64,000 nucleotides of DNA from Propionibacteriaceae bacterium (GCA_031271975.1 JAISUR010000037.1:434001-498000); one strand, 5' to 3'. Positions 45,054 through 53,210 are shown, counted from the first letter of the stretch. Numbers and translations are program-made. Notes: generated by a model not told the origin, from the sequence alone.

Positions 45054-46334
45054 ATGGCTCAATTCACAGCAACTGTTTACCAGAACGAGTACCTGCCCGA
45101 CGGCGGCACTGACGTCAACGCGATCGTGACGATCAGTTGCGCCGGAGCCGGTGTTGCCGGGCGCACCGGAGTGGGGGACGCCGGCGAGATCGTCATCGTG
45201 GACACCTCCGGGTCCATGGGCATGGTCAATATGGAGGCCGCCAAGCAGGCCGCCAAGGTCGCGCTCGACAACATCGTCGACGGCACCTACTTCGCCGTCA
45301 TCGCGGGCAACCACAAGGCCTATCTGGCGTATCCGATGGTCCAAACCGGCGCGGGCATGGTGCGGATGGACGCCCGGACGCGCACGGCGGCCAAGCAGTC
45401 CATCTCGATGTTCCGCGCGGACGGCGGCACGGCCATGGGCACTTGGCTGAACCTGGCCAAGTCGCTGTTCGACTCGGTCGGCATCCTGGCCAACAAACAC
45501 GTCATTCTGCTCACCGACGGCGAGAACCACAACGAGACCAACGAGCAGTTGCAGGCCGCGATCCGCAACTGCCAGGGCGCGTTCCAAGCCGACTGCCGCG
45601 GCGTCGGCGTCGACTGGAAGGTGCCCGAGATCCGCACGATCGCCCAAGCCTTGCTCGGCACGGTGGACCTGATCCCGAACACGGCGGCGATGAGCGACGT
45701 ATTCGCGCAGTTGATGAGCCAGTCGATGGGGCGCGGCGTGGCGAACGCCGACTTGCGAGTGTGGATACCGCAGGGTGCGCAGGTATTGTTCATCCGCCAG
45801 GTCTCCCCCACGGTCGAAGAGCTGACCAACCGCGGGGCTCCTTTGAACGCGTTGACCATGAGTTATCCGACCGGAGCCTGGGGTGACGAGGAGCGCGACT
45901 ACCACGTCGCGATCCGGCTGCCGGCAAAGTCGGTCGGCCAGGAGCAGTTGGCCGCGCGGGTGCAGCTCGGCGTCGGCTCCGACATCCTCACCCAGGGCCT
46001 CGTCAAGGCGAAATGGTCCTCGGACACGAATCTCACCGCCCAGATCAACCCGGAGGTCGCCCACTACACCGGGCAGGCAGAACTTGCCGTCGCCATCCAG
46101 GAAGGCCTGCTGGCCAAGTCCGCGGGAGACGATCGCACAGCGACCACGAAGCTCGGCCGCGCCGTGCAACTCGCCGCCGAAACTGGCAACGCCGAAGCGA
46201 CGTCGCGGCTGCGCAAGGTCGTCGACATCACCGACGCCGCCACCGGCACGGTGCGGCTGAAGAAGAGCGTGGCCAAGGCCGACGAGATGGCCCTGGACAC
46301 AGCATCCACCAAGACCACCCGGATTCGAGGTTGA
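45054..46334 (+). CDS. VWA-domain protein with phospho-acceptor-like tail
   Basis: A 426-residue cytoplasmic VWA protein. The MIDAS begins IVIVDTSGSMG (Asp50, Ser52, Ser54), with GGTAMG and LLTDGENH completing the metal site. A beta-rich middle (about 225-330) and helical C-terminus follow. The protein ends in STKTTRIRG, a conserved-looking Thr/Arg tail similar to the TTVLR motifs of the phosphatase. VWA domains of this kind bind partners through a metal-bridged contact and often accompany AAA+ ATPases and TelA. It starts 7 bases after the phosphatase and ends 1 base before the FHA gene. Confidence 0.88.
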   Translation: MAQFTATVYQNEYLPDGGTDVNAIVTISCAGAGVAGRTGVGDAGEIVIVDTSGSMGMVNMEAAKQAAKVALDNIVDGTYFAVIAGNHKAYLAYPMVQTGAGMVRMDARTRTAAKQSISMFRADGGTAMGTWLNLAKSLFDSVGILANKHVILLTDGENHNETNEQLQAAIRNCQGAFQADCRGVGVDWKVPEIRTIAQALLGTVDLIPNTAAMSDVFAQLMSQSMGRGVANADLRVWIPQGAQVLFIRQVSPTVEELTNRGAPLNALTMSYPTGAWGDEERDYHVAIRLPAKSVGQEQLAARVQLGVGSDILTQGLVKAKWSSDTNLTAQINPEVAHYTGQAELAVAIQEGLLAKSAGDDRTATTKLGRAVQLAAETGNAEATSRLRKVVDITDAATGTVRLKKSVAKADEMALDTASTKTTRIRG

Positions 46335-46335
46335 A

Positions 46336-47349
46336 ATGGCTGACTGCCCGAACGGACACCAAACCCTGGCGAGCGATTTCTGCGATATCTGCGGAGCGCC
46401 GGTGACCGCCGGTATCCCCGCCCAAGAAGCGCCCAGCCGTGTCGCCTGTCCCAACTGCGGCCACTCCAATGTGGCCCTCGCGCTGTTCTGCGAGGCTTGC
46501 GGCTACAGCTTCGTCCAGGGCGCGGCGCCAGCGGCCGCACCCGCGTGGGAAACCGACCGGCCAAAGACCGCCGCCGAGGAAGCCGCCGAGTTGGCTCAGA
46601 CCATCAAGGAGTTCCAAGCCCAGGCGGCGACTCCAGTGCCAAGCCCGGCGCCAATTGCGTCGCCGGGTCCAGCGTCGGCCGTGCCCCAACCCATAGCGAC
46701 CGACGTCATCCCCAACGTGGAGCCGCTGCCGACCCCGGACGGGATTCCGGCGCCCGCGCCCGTGTCGTGGCAGCCCGTAAGCACGCCGGTGCCGCCGCCG
46801 CAAGCCCCTGAAGCTCCAGTCGAGGTTCAGGTCGCTCCAGAACAGTCCCAGCCAGCCGCCGCCCCCGCCGAAGCGCCGCAACCGGCGGCCTTCAGTTGGG
46901 AACAGCCCGAGCAGCAAGCTCCGCCCCCGGTCCGCGTGGAATGGGTGGCCGAACTGTGGATCGATCCGGACTGGTACGCGCTACAGGGATCGCCGGATCC
47001 GCTGCCCTCGGCGGGCCTGCCTGATATCGTTCCCTTGGTCAAAGAGGTCAACCTCATTGGGCGGGTGTCGCTTTCCAAGGCGACGTTCCCCGAGGTTGAC
47101 TGCGATTTGGACACCGGCTGCAGCCGCCGTCACGCTCAGTTGACGACCGACTGGACACGCTGGTGGATTGAAGACTTGGGCTCGGCCAACGGCACGTTCG
47201 TGGGCCCAGCCAACGGCCCGTTGCCTTCGATGCCGATCCCCCGCGGAAAGGTGGAGTTGCTGCCCGACCAGCGCGTCTACCTGGGCGCGTGGACACGCAT
47301 CGTGGTGCGCCGGGCCACGGATGATGAAATCGCTGCCTATGCCGGGTGA
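46336..47349 (+). CDS. Double zinc-ribbon/FHA-domain protein
   Basis: A 337-residue protein. Two N-terminal ribbon halves (CPNG...DFCDICG and CPNCG...LFCEACG) are followed by a long Pro/Ala-rich linker (about 85-210) and a C-terminal FHA domain: LIGRVS (Arg243), SRRH (Ser263, His266) and GSANGT (Asn285). These are the phosphothreonine-contacting residues, so it should read pThr marks, probably those placed by the kinase of the same operon. Last gene of the operon; 28 bases separate it from DUF3107, so some read-through is possible. Confidence 0.9.
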   Translation: MADCPNGHQTLASDFCDICGAPVTAGIPAQEAPSRVACPNCGHSNVALALFCEACGYSFVQGAAPAAAPAWETDRPKTAAEEAAELAQTIKEFQAQAATPVPSPAPIASPGPASAVPQPIATDVIPNVEPLPTPDGIPAPAPVSWQPVSTPVPPPQAPEAPVEVQVAPEQSQPAAAPAEAPQPAAFSWEQPEQQAPPPVRVEWVAELWIDPDWYALQGSPDPLPSAGLPDIVPLVKEVNLIGRVSLSKATFPEVDCDLDTGCSRRHAQLTTDWTRWWIEDLGSANGTFVGPANGPLPSMPIPRGKVELLPDQRVYLGAWTRIVVRRATDDEIAAYAG

Positions 47350-47377
47350 CCGGCGACAGGCGGAAAAGGAAGAATAA

Positions 47378-47602
47378 GTGGAAATCAAAGTTGGCGTCCA
47401 GCACGTTGGACGCGAGTTGACGCTGGAAACAAACGAAACGGCTGACGATTTGGAGAAGCGCTTCGCGCAGGCGCTTGCCTCAGACGCCGTGCTCACCCTC
47501 ACAGATGAGAACGGCCGCAAAGTCATGCTGCCGGCGGCCAAGGTCGCCTACATCGACCTCGGCCAGGAACACGCCCGCCGCGTAGGGTTTGGTGCGGTGT
47601 GA
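47378..47602 (+). CDS. DUF3107 small protein (TB9.4-like)
   Basis: A 74-residue protein of DUF3107, a family of unknown function conserved in actinomycetes (TB9.4/Rv3208A in M. tuberculosis). Landmarks are MEIKVGVQHVGRELTLET, LTLTDENGRKVMLPAAKVAY and the tail RRVGFGAV. GTG at 47378 has AAAGGA 7 bases upstream. It overlaps the DEAD-box helicase by 4 bases; in mycobacteria the same family also lies close to rhlE. This suggests a link to RNA metabolism, but no function is proven. Confidence 0.88.
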   Translation: MEIKVGVQHVGRELTLETNETADDLEKRFAQALASDAVLTLTDENGRKVMLPAAKVAYIDLGQEHARRVGFGAV

Positions 47603-48993
47603 GCAAACCGAAGACTTTTGCCGAGTTGGGCGTAATCGAGCCCATCATCGAAGCCCTTGAAAAGGTGGGCATCACCGAACCGTTCCCGATCCAGGCGCTG
47701 GCGATCCCGATCGCCATTTCCGGCACGGATCTGATCGGCCAGGCCCGCACCGGCACCGGAAAGACGCTGGCCTTCGGAATCTCGTTGTTGCAGCGCATCA
47801 CGGTCCCCGGCGAGGAAGGGCACGCCGACGGGCCGCCGCAGGCTCTGGTCATGTGCCCGACCCGCGAGCTGGCGCTGCAGGTGACCCGGGACATAAATGA
47901 CGCTTCCACCGTGCGCCAAGCCCGCGTGCTGACGGTGTACGGCGGGGTGGGCTACGAGCCCCAATTGGACATGCTCAAAGACGGCGTGGATGTCGTCGTG
48001 GGCACGCCGGGCAGGCTGCTCGACCTGGTGCACCGCCGCTCTTTGGACCTGTCCAAGATCAAGGTGTTGGTGCTGGACGAGGCCGATGAGATGCTCGATC
48101 TGGGCTTCTTGCCCGATGTGGAGGCGCTGGTCGCCAAGACCCCCAAGTCGCGGCAGACGCTGCTCTTTTCGGCGACCATGCCCGCGCCCATCGTGGCGCT
48201 GGCCCGCAGCCAGTTGAACCAGCCCGTCAATGTGCGCGCCGAGACGCGTGACTCGCAGCTCACCGTCCCGGAAACCGACCAGTACGTCTACCAGGCGCAC
48301 GACCTGGACAAGCCGGAGATGCTGGGAAAGATCCTGCAGGCTGACGGCCGCGGCCGCACCATGATCTTCACCCGGACGAAGCGCTCCGCGCAGCGAATCT
48401 CGGACGAACTGCGCGACCGCGGATTCAAGGCGACGGCCATTCACGGCGACCTGAGTCAGGCCGTCCGCGAAAAGGCGCTGAAGCGGTTCCGCGAAGGCCG
48501 CGCAGACGTCTTGGTGGCCACGGACGTAGCGGCGCGCGGCATCGACATCGACGACGTGACGCATGTGATCAACTACGAATGCCCGGACAACGAACTCACC
48601 TATGTGCACCGCATCGGGCGCACTGGCCGGGCCGGCGCCAAGGGCGTCGCGGTCACATTCGTGGACTGGGCCGACGTGACCCGCTGGCACCTCATCAACA
48701 AGGCGCTGGACCTGGGCATCCCAGAGCCCCCGGAGACCTACTCCACCTCACCGCACCTCTACACGGACCTGGGCATCCCGGAGGGCGTGAAGGGCTGGCT
48801 GAAGGAGCCGCCGCCGCGCGAGCCTAAGCCGAAGGACGACCGCGGCGGCCGTGACCGGGGCCGCGACCGGCGGGGCAAGGACCACGGCAAGGACGAGCCC
48901 GCCGAACCGCGCAAGCCGCGCGAGCGCAAGAAGCGCGAGCGGAAACGGACGCGGAACGGCGAGCCAGTCGTCAGGAACGACCTGCAGGACTAA
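47599..48993 (+). CDS. DEAD-box RNA helicase (RhlE type)
   Basis: A 464-residue DEAD-box helicase. Q-motif TFAELGV...PFPIQ, motif I ARTGTGKT (49-56), Ia PTRELALQV, II VLDEADEMLDLGF, III SATM, IV MIFTRTKRSA, V VATDVAARGIDID and VI YVHRIGRTGRAG are all intact. The C-terminal 70 residues are a basic, Lys/Arg/Asp-rich tail typical of ribosome- or degradosome-associated RhlE/CshA proteins. GTG at 47599 overlaps DUF3107 (GTGA). It ends 21 bases before the convergent hydrolase gene. Confidence 0.93.
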   Translation: MSKPKTFAELGVIEPIIEALEKVGITEPFPIQALAIPIAISGTDLIGQARTGTGKTLAFGISLLQRITVPGEEGHADGPPQALVMCPTRELALQVTRDINDASTVRQARVLTVYGGVGYEPQLDMLKDGVDVVVGTPGRLLDLVHRRSLDLSKIKVLVLDEADEMLDLGFLPDVEALVAKTPKSRQTLLFSATMPAPIVALARSQLNQPVNVRAETRDSQLTVPETDQYVYQAHDLDKPEMLGKILQADGRGRTMIFTRTKRSAQRISDELRDRGFKATAIHGDLSQAVREKALKRFREGRADVLVATDVAARGIDIDDVTHVINYECPDNELTYVHRIGRTGRAGAKGVAVTFVDWADVTRWHLINKALDLGIPEPPETYSTSPHLYTDLGIPEGVKGWLKEPPPREPKPKDDRGGRDRGRDRRGKDHGKDEPAEPRKPRERKKRERKRTRNGEPVVRNDLQD

Positions 48994-49014
48994 ACCGCGC
49001 GCCGCCCTTGATCG

Positions 49015-49647
49015 TCAGTAGCCCCGGCTGGTGTCAGCCACGGCCGCGCCGGCGAGCGCTTCGGTGAACTCGGCCGTCGTCATCGGCTTGGAGAACATCG
49101 GGTAGTCATACTTGATGGCGTTGTCGTGCTCTTCCTGGGAGGTGGCGGCGACCGCGTCCGTCAAGGTGATGACCTCAAAGCCCTTCTCGTAGGCAGTGCG
49201 CATCGTGGACTCTACGCAGCAGTTGGTCAGGAAGCCGGCCAGCACGACCGTCTCGATGCCCTTGGAGCGCAGCACGAAGTCGATGTTCGCGGAAGCGAAC
49301 GAGTCCAAGCCGCGTTTGCCTTCGAGGACGATGTCGCCTTCTTTGGGCGCGATCGGGGCCGCGATCTCGGCGCCCCAGCCGCCCTTGACGAAGGAACTGG
49401 AAGCCACCACGCCGGCCAGGATGCCGTATGGGTGGGCCGTGATCTCGTTATATCCCGGCGCGAACGCAATCGGCTGGTACAGCACCGTGCCACCAGCCGC
49501 GCGGACGGCTTCGGCCGCTGCGACAGCGTGGTTCAGCATGTCCGTGGACGCCATGACGTCAGCGACGGCGTCGTGCAGCGTGCCTCCCTCGGTGACGAAG
49601 TCGTTTTGGAACTCGATCAGGACAAGCCCAGTGGTCTTGGGATTCAT
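49015..49647 (-). CDS. Isochorismatase-family cysteine hydrolase
   Basis: A 210-residue isochorismatase-like hydrolase with the triad Asp16 (LIEFQNDF), Lys111 (LEGKRGLDSF) and Cys144 (FLTNCCVESTMRTAYEKGF). Relatives hydrolyse nicotinamide, isochorismate, N-carbamoyl compounds or other amides; the substrate cannot be told from sequence. The ATG at 49647 has AAAGG 6 bases upstream. Monocistronic and divergent from the HisN-like gene. Confidence 0.9.
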   Translation of the reverse strand: MNPKTTGLVLIEFQNDFVTEGGTLHDAVADVMASTDMLNHAVAAAEAVRAAGGTVLYQPIAFAPGYNEITAHPYGILAGVVASSSFVKGGWGAEIAAPIAPKEGDIVLEGKRGLDSFASANIDFVLRSKGIETVVLAGFLTNCCVESTMRTAYEKGFEVITLTDAVAATSQEEHDNAIKYDYPMFSKPMTTAEFTEALAGAAVADTSRGY

Positions 49648-49680
49648 TTGAAGCCTTTCGGTTGGGTGAATAACTCAGAG

Positions 49681-49686
49681 TATAGG
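49681..49686 (+). promoter_or_regulatory. Candidate -10 box of the HisN-like gene (leaderless)
   Basis: TATAGG ends 8 bases before the ATG at 49695 and no ribosome site is visible. No TGTC element precedes it, unlike uvrD2, recC and adnA. Confidence 0.4.
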
Positions 49687-49694
49687 GTTAGGGC

Positions 49695-50474
49695 ATGCCC
49701 GATTACATCGACGATCTGCGTTTGGCCCACGTATTGGCCGACCAAGCCGACGACATCACCATGGGGCGTTTCAAGGCCCTCGACCTGGCGGTGGAATCCA
49801 AGCCGGACCGCACCCCGGTCACCGACGCCGACACGGCCGTCGAAGACGCCATCCGCGTCAGCTTGGGCCGCTCCCGCCCCCGCGACTCGGTCCACGGCGA
49901 AGAGCGCGCCGACACCGGCCTGGGGCCGCGGCGCTGGATCATCGATCCCATCGATGGCACGGCCAATTTCCTGCGCGGCGTCCCGGTCTGGGCGACGCTG
50001 ATCGCCCTGGAGGACGACGGTGAAATCGTGGCCGGCGTAGTCTCCGCCCCGGCGTTGAATCGCCGCTGGTGGGCCACCAAAGGCGGCGGGGCCTACACCG
50101 GGCGCACGCTGATCACGGGCTCCAAGATCCACGTCTCCAAGGTCGCCCGGATATCGGACGCCTTCTTCGCCTACGCGTCGCTGAACGGCTGGGTGTCCAT
50201 CGGCAAGGGCCAACAGATCGTGGACCTGCTACGCGGCGTTTGGCGCACCCGCGCCTTCGGCGACTTCTGGAGCTACATGCTCCTGGCCGAGGGCGCTGTG
50301 GACATAGCTGCCGAGCCGGATCTTGCCCTGCACGACATGGCCGCCGTCTCCATCGTCGTCCAAGAAGCCGGCGGCCAGTTCACCAACCTGGCGGGAGTGC
50401 CCGGCCCGGCAGGGCCCGGAGCGTACGCCTCCAACGGCCTGCTGCACGCCGATCTACTCGCCCAGTTGGGCTGA
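49695..50474 (+). CDS. hisN: Inositol monophosphatase-family phosphatase, HisN-like
   Basis: A 259-residue Mg2+-dependent phosphatase. Metal-site motifs GEERADTG (Glu69), WIIDPIDGTANFLRG (Asp84, Asp87) and EPDLALHDMAA are complete. RAFGDFWSYMLLAEGAVDIA and VTDADTAVEDAIR are the pattern of actinobacterial histidinol-phosphate phosphatase HisN, which carries out the penultimate step group of histidine synthesis. No other his genes are nearby, which is common for hisN. Other IMPase activities (inositol-P, fructose-1,6-bisphosphate) remain possible. Confidence 0.82.
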   Translation: MPDYIDDLRLAHVLADQADDITMGRFKALDLAVESKPDRTPVTDADTAVEDAIRVSLGRSRPRDSVHGEERADTGLGPRRWIIDPIDGTANFLRGVPVWATLIALEDDGEIVAGVVSAPALNRRWWATKGGGAYTGRTLITGSKIHVSKVARISDAFFAYASLNGWVSIGKGQQIVDLLRGVWRTRAFGDFWSYMLLAEGAVDIAAEPDLALHDMAAVSIVVQEAGGQFTNLAGVPGPAGPGAYASNGLLHADLLAQLG

Positions 50475-50502
50475 GGCTTGCGTCTTTTCATACCCTGGTG
50501 GG

Positions 50503-50517
50503 GCACGATCCTCGTGC
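50503..50517 (+). terminator. Short hairpin after the HisN-like gene
   Basis: GCACGA-TCC-TCGTGC forms a 6-bp stem 29 bases after the stop, without a T-run. A weak terminator or a leader hairpin of the next small gene. Confidence 0.3.
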
Positions 50518-50559
50518 ATCAACACACAGTTGTGCTGCCTAGTCAAGGAGAGAGCCCCC

Positions 50560-50805
50560 ATGAGATCCGCGAAACTCGCCATCTTGCCAATCATCGCCCT
50601 TGTCGGCTGTACGTCCGCGGTGACTGGCACCGACACACCTTCCGCGGAAGCGCCCGCCGCGGCCGCCACGAAGAACATCGTGCTCGCCGACCTGGATTCG
50701 TTCCTGGACTTCGACGATTCGCCGCTGATCGCCAGCGCGTTCGGCTTTGAAGCGCCCTGGATACACCTGACCGAAGCTCCCGGGCTGGGCGTGGAACTGG
50801 TCTGA
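50560..50805 (+). CDS. Small lipoprotein (81 residues)
   Basis: The signal peptide MRSAKLAILPIIALVGC has a lipobox LVGC with Cys17. The mature part is about 65 residues: a Thr/Ala-rich spacer, then an acidic, hydrophobic segment (NIVLADLDSFLDFDDSPLIA) and a C-terminus WIHLTEAPGLGVELV. AAGGAG lies 9 bases before the ATG. No family is recognised. It lies alone between the hisN-like gene and the DUF2500-like gene. Codon use and the ribosome site support a real gene. Confidence 0.7.
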   Translation: MRSAKLAILPIIALVGCTSAVTGTDTPSAEAPAAAATKNIVLADLDSFLDFDDSPLIASAFGFEAPWIHLTEAPGLGVELV

Positions 50806-50857
50806 GCGGCCGTCCAGCGTTCACCGCAAGACCCGGCCGCCCCACTATCATGGGGCC

Positions 50858-51196
50858 ATGGGCATTGAGACGTTGGACGCCGTGTTCTCGGTGTTCCTGG
50901 TGTTCGGCGGCATTGTGTGGCTCATCGTTGTCGGATCCTTCCTGTGGCCGTTGTTGAAGAACGCCGGCCAGCCCGTCCTGACATCCCACGCCAGGGTGGT
51001 CGACGAGCGCACCGAGATCAGCGGCAGTCCCTCCACGCACACGACCTATTTCGCCACTTTCGAGTTGCCGTCGGGCGAACGCGTGGAGTTGGAAGTCTCC
51101 GGATCCACGTCCGGCCAGATCGTCACCGGCGACGCGGGCATGCTCACCTGGCAAGGCACAGCGTTCAAGGGCTTCCAGCGCGAGATCCTGCGCTGA
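50858..51196 (+). CDS. DUF2500-like membrane-anchored protein
   Basis: A 112-residue protein: one N-terminal membrane helix (VFSVFLVFGGIVWLIVVGSF), then a small beta-rich domain with HARVVDERTEIS, TTYFATFELPSGERVELEVS and GDAGMLTWQGTAFKGFQRE. This matches the DUF2500 pattern (YATFE...GDxGxLxxQGTxFxGF). Function unknown. The stop codon lies inside the first palindrome of the downstream repeat cluster. Confidence 0.72.
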   Translation: MGIETLDAVFSVFLVFGGIVWLIVVGSFLWPLLKNAGQPVLTSHARVVDERTEISGSPSTHTTYFATFELPSGERVELEVSGSTSGQIVTGDAGMLTWQGTAFKGFQREILR

Positions 51197-51314
51197 GCAC
51201 GAACCCACTTCGTGCTCAGATGCCGGAACAAGCCCGGCATGACGGACTCGGTGCGATCTGGCTCACCCACTTGGTCATCCCGGACTTGTTCCGGGATCTC
51301 CGGACGAAGTCCGG
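51194..51314. repeat. Cluster of four palindromes between convergent genes
   Basis: Four stem-loops in tandem: TGAGCACGAA-CCCAC-TTCGTGCTCA (51194-51218, perfect 10-bp stem); ATGCCGG...CCGGCAT (51220-51240); ATCCCGG-ACTTGTT-CCGGGAT (51277-51297); CCGGAC-GAA-GTCCGG (51300-51314). Short CCGGA-rich palindromes recur, as in REP-like elements. They lie between convergent genes and could end transcription in both directions. Confidence 0.7.
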
Positions 51315-51335
51315 TCATGCGCGCCACTGACCAAA

Positions 51336-53210
51336 TCAGCTGGTAGGCACCAACTGGTCATGGGTGCCGTCGGTGTGCACCATACGCAGTTCGCCCATGG
51401 AGTTGACGTCGGTGTAATAGACGACCCAGTTGCCAGCGACGTTGAAGAAGCCGGTGCGGCCCTGGACGACCAGGTAGGACGTGCCCCCATCGAAGGGCAA
51501 ATATTGCAGCGACTCGTCAGCGCTGGAGACGGCGAAGATCCCGCGTTCGGTGGCCACGGTGAAGTCGAAGCTCTTGGCGTGGAGCAGCGTCTTTTCAGTG
51601 CCGTCCGACAGCACCTTGTAGAAGGCGTTGCCCTCGCTGAAGTAGATCCAGCCGTCCCAAAAGGCCGGCCAATGTGTGGCACCCTCGGTGATCTGCCGCG
51701 TAGTTTGAGCGGCCAGGTCGGAAGCGTATAGCTCATAGTCCGTGCTGTCGTAGATCTCGAACCCGCCCGAGACACCCTGATAGAAGACGTCTTCGCCGTG
51801 CTCGGCCTTGATGTCGGAGCCGTCCATCGCCGCGCTGTACAGGTGCAGCGAATCGTAGCCGTTCTGGAACCACAGCCGGCCGCCGCTGATCCACAGCATC
51901 TCGGAGGGCAATATGGCTGGGAGCCCGCCGGACGAGACCATCTCGGGCACCAGGGTCACCAAGTCACTTCCGTCCGGGTTCACACGTTTCACACCGCGAT
52001 CCAGGTAGTAGAGACGGCCCTCGTAGAAGTTGAGCCCCTGCGCGCCGGTGTCCGGCGACACCACCCGCAAGAATCTCCCGCCCGTGTCCAACGCGACGAT
52101 GCCCGCGGCGTTGGCGACGTAGATCTCCGAGTCCGTGGCCACGGCCATCCCGCTGTTCGAGATGTTTCCCGGATAGTTGCCCTCGCCCAGATAGCCGACA
52201 GTTGCCACCGCTGGGGAATAGCCGCCCGTGGAAGTTGGTGCCGTGCCGCCCGTGCTTGCGGCTCCACCTGGCGGATCGCCGGGCAAACCTTGGTTGAGGA
52301 AGAGATATCCGCCGGCGCCGAGGCCGCCCAGCGCGACTACCGCCGCGGCAGCGACGGCGGCGATTCTGAATGTGCGCCCCTTCACCTGGCTCAAACGCTT
52401 GCCCACCTGCGCCGCGGACTGGAAGCGGGACGCGGGGTCGAAGGCGATGCATTTGGCGACCACCTGGCGCAATCCGGCGTCGGAAATCCGCGTTTCCAGG
52501 TTCCGCCGGTCGGGACTCCCGGTAAGCAGGTAGATGAGCACGATGCCGAGCGCGTAGATGTCGGTTTGGGCTGTCGATTGGGCGTAGCCGTACTGCTCCG
52601 GCGGAGCGTAGGGCAGCGTTCCGGCGTAGTGCGTGTCGGAATCCACACCCGGCTTGTAGACACGGGCGATGCCGAAGTCGGTCAGGCCGATGGTGCCGTC
52701 GGGACGCCAGATGATGTTCTGCGGTTTGATGTCGCGGTGGATCACCGGCGGATCTTGGCCGTGCAAGTACTCCAGCAGGCCGCACAGTTGCCGTCCGACC
52801 GCGATGGCCTGCGCGGGAGTCAGCACCCGCCGCGCGACCACCTGGTCCAGCGCCTCGCCGGGGAAGAATTCCCGGGCGATGAACGAACGCCCGCGGTAGA
52901 CGCATGAGCCGTAGCCGACCGGCACGCCGGGATGGTTGAGCCTGCTGAGGATCGCCCACTCGGCGTCCGCGCTTTCAGCGGATCCAGCCTGGGTCACCCG
53001 CAGGACGACGCGCTCCCGGTTGCGCCGGTCGCGGGCCAGATACACCTCTTTGCCCTCGCCGGCGCGCAGGCAGCTTTCCAATTCGTAGGTCGCAACCCAT
53101 TCGGGCGGCCAAGTCGCGGCCACCTCGCCGTCCAGTGACTGCTGGTACGCCTGCTGGAACTGCGCCAGGTCATCCACCGCCGGCTCCCACGGGTTGGTCC
53201 ATGGTGCCAT
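51336..53210 (-). CDS. Receptor-like serine/threonine kinase with extracellular DUF5050-type sensor
   Basis: A 624-residue protein: kinase domain (about 42-280), one TM (283-305), Gly/Thr-rich linker and an extracytoplasmic beta-propeller-like sensor with repeated NGYDSLHLYSAAMDGSD / LRMVHTDGT units. The catalytic loop HRDIKPQN (158-165) and DFG (178-180) are intact and Glu84 is the helix-C glutamate. The usual beta-3 lysine is Arg71 (VVLRV), so ATP binding may be weakened or re-wired. The start at 53210 overlaps the upstream paralogue by 41 bases. Downstream the palindrome cluster probably ends the transcript. Confidence 0.88.
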   Translation of the reverse strand: MAPWTNPWEPAVDDLAQFQQAYQQSLDGEVAATWPPEWVATYELESCLRAGEGKEVYLARDRRNRERVVLRVTQAGSAESADAEWAILSRLNHPGVPVGYGSCVYRGRSFIAREFFPGEALDQVVARRVLTPAQAIAVGRQLCGLLEYLHGQDPPVIHRDIKPQNIIWRPDGTIGLTDFGIARVYKPGVDSDTHYAGTLPYAPPEQYGYAQSTAQTDIYALGIVLIYLLTGSPDRRNLETRISDAGLRQVVAKCIAFDPASRFQSAAQVGKRLSQVKGRTFRIAAVAAAAVVALGGLGAGGYLFLNQGLPGDPPGGAASTGGTAPTSTGGYSPAVATVGYLGEGNYPGNISNSGMAVATDSEIYVANAAGIVALDTGGRFLRVVSPDTGAQGLNFYEGRLYYLDRGVKRVNPDGSDLVTLVPEMVSSGGLPAILPSEMLWISGGRLWFQNGYDSLHLYSAAMDGSDIKAEHGEDVFYQGVSGGFEIYDSTDYELYASDLAAQTTRQITEGATHWPAFWDGWIYFSEGNAFYKVLSDGTEKTLLHAKSFDFTVATERGIFAVSSADESLQYLPFDGGTSYLVVQGRTGFFNVAGNWVVYYTDVNSMGELRMVHTDGTHDQLVPTS

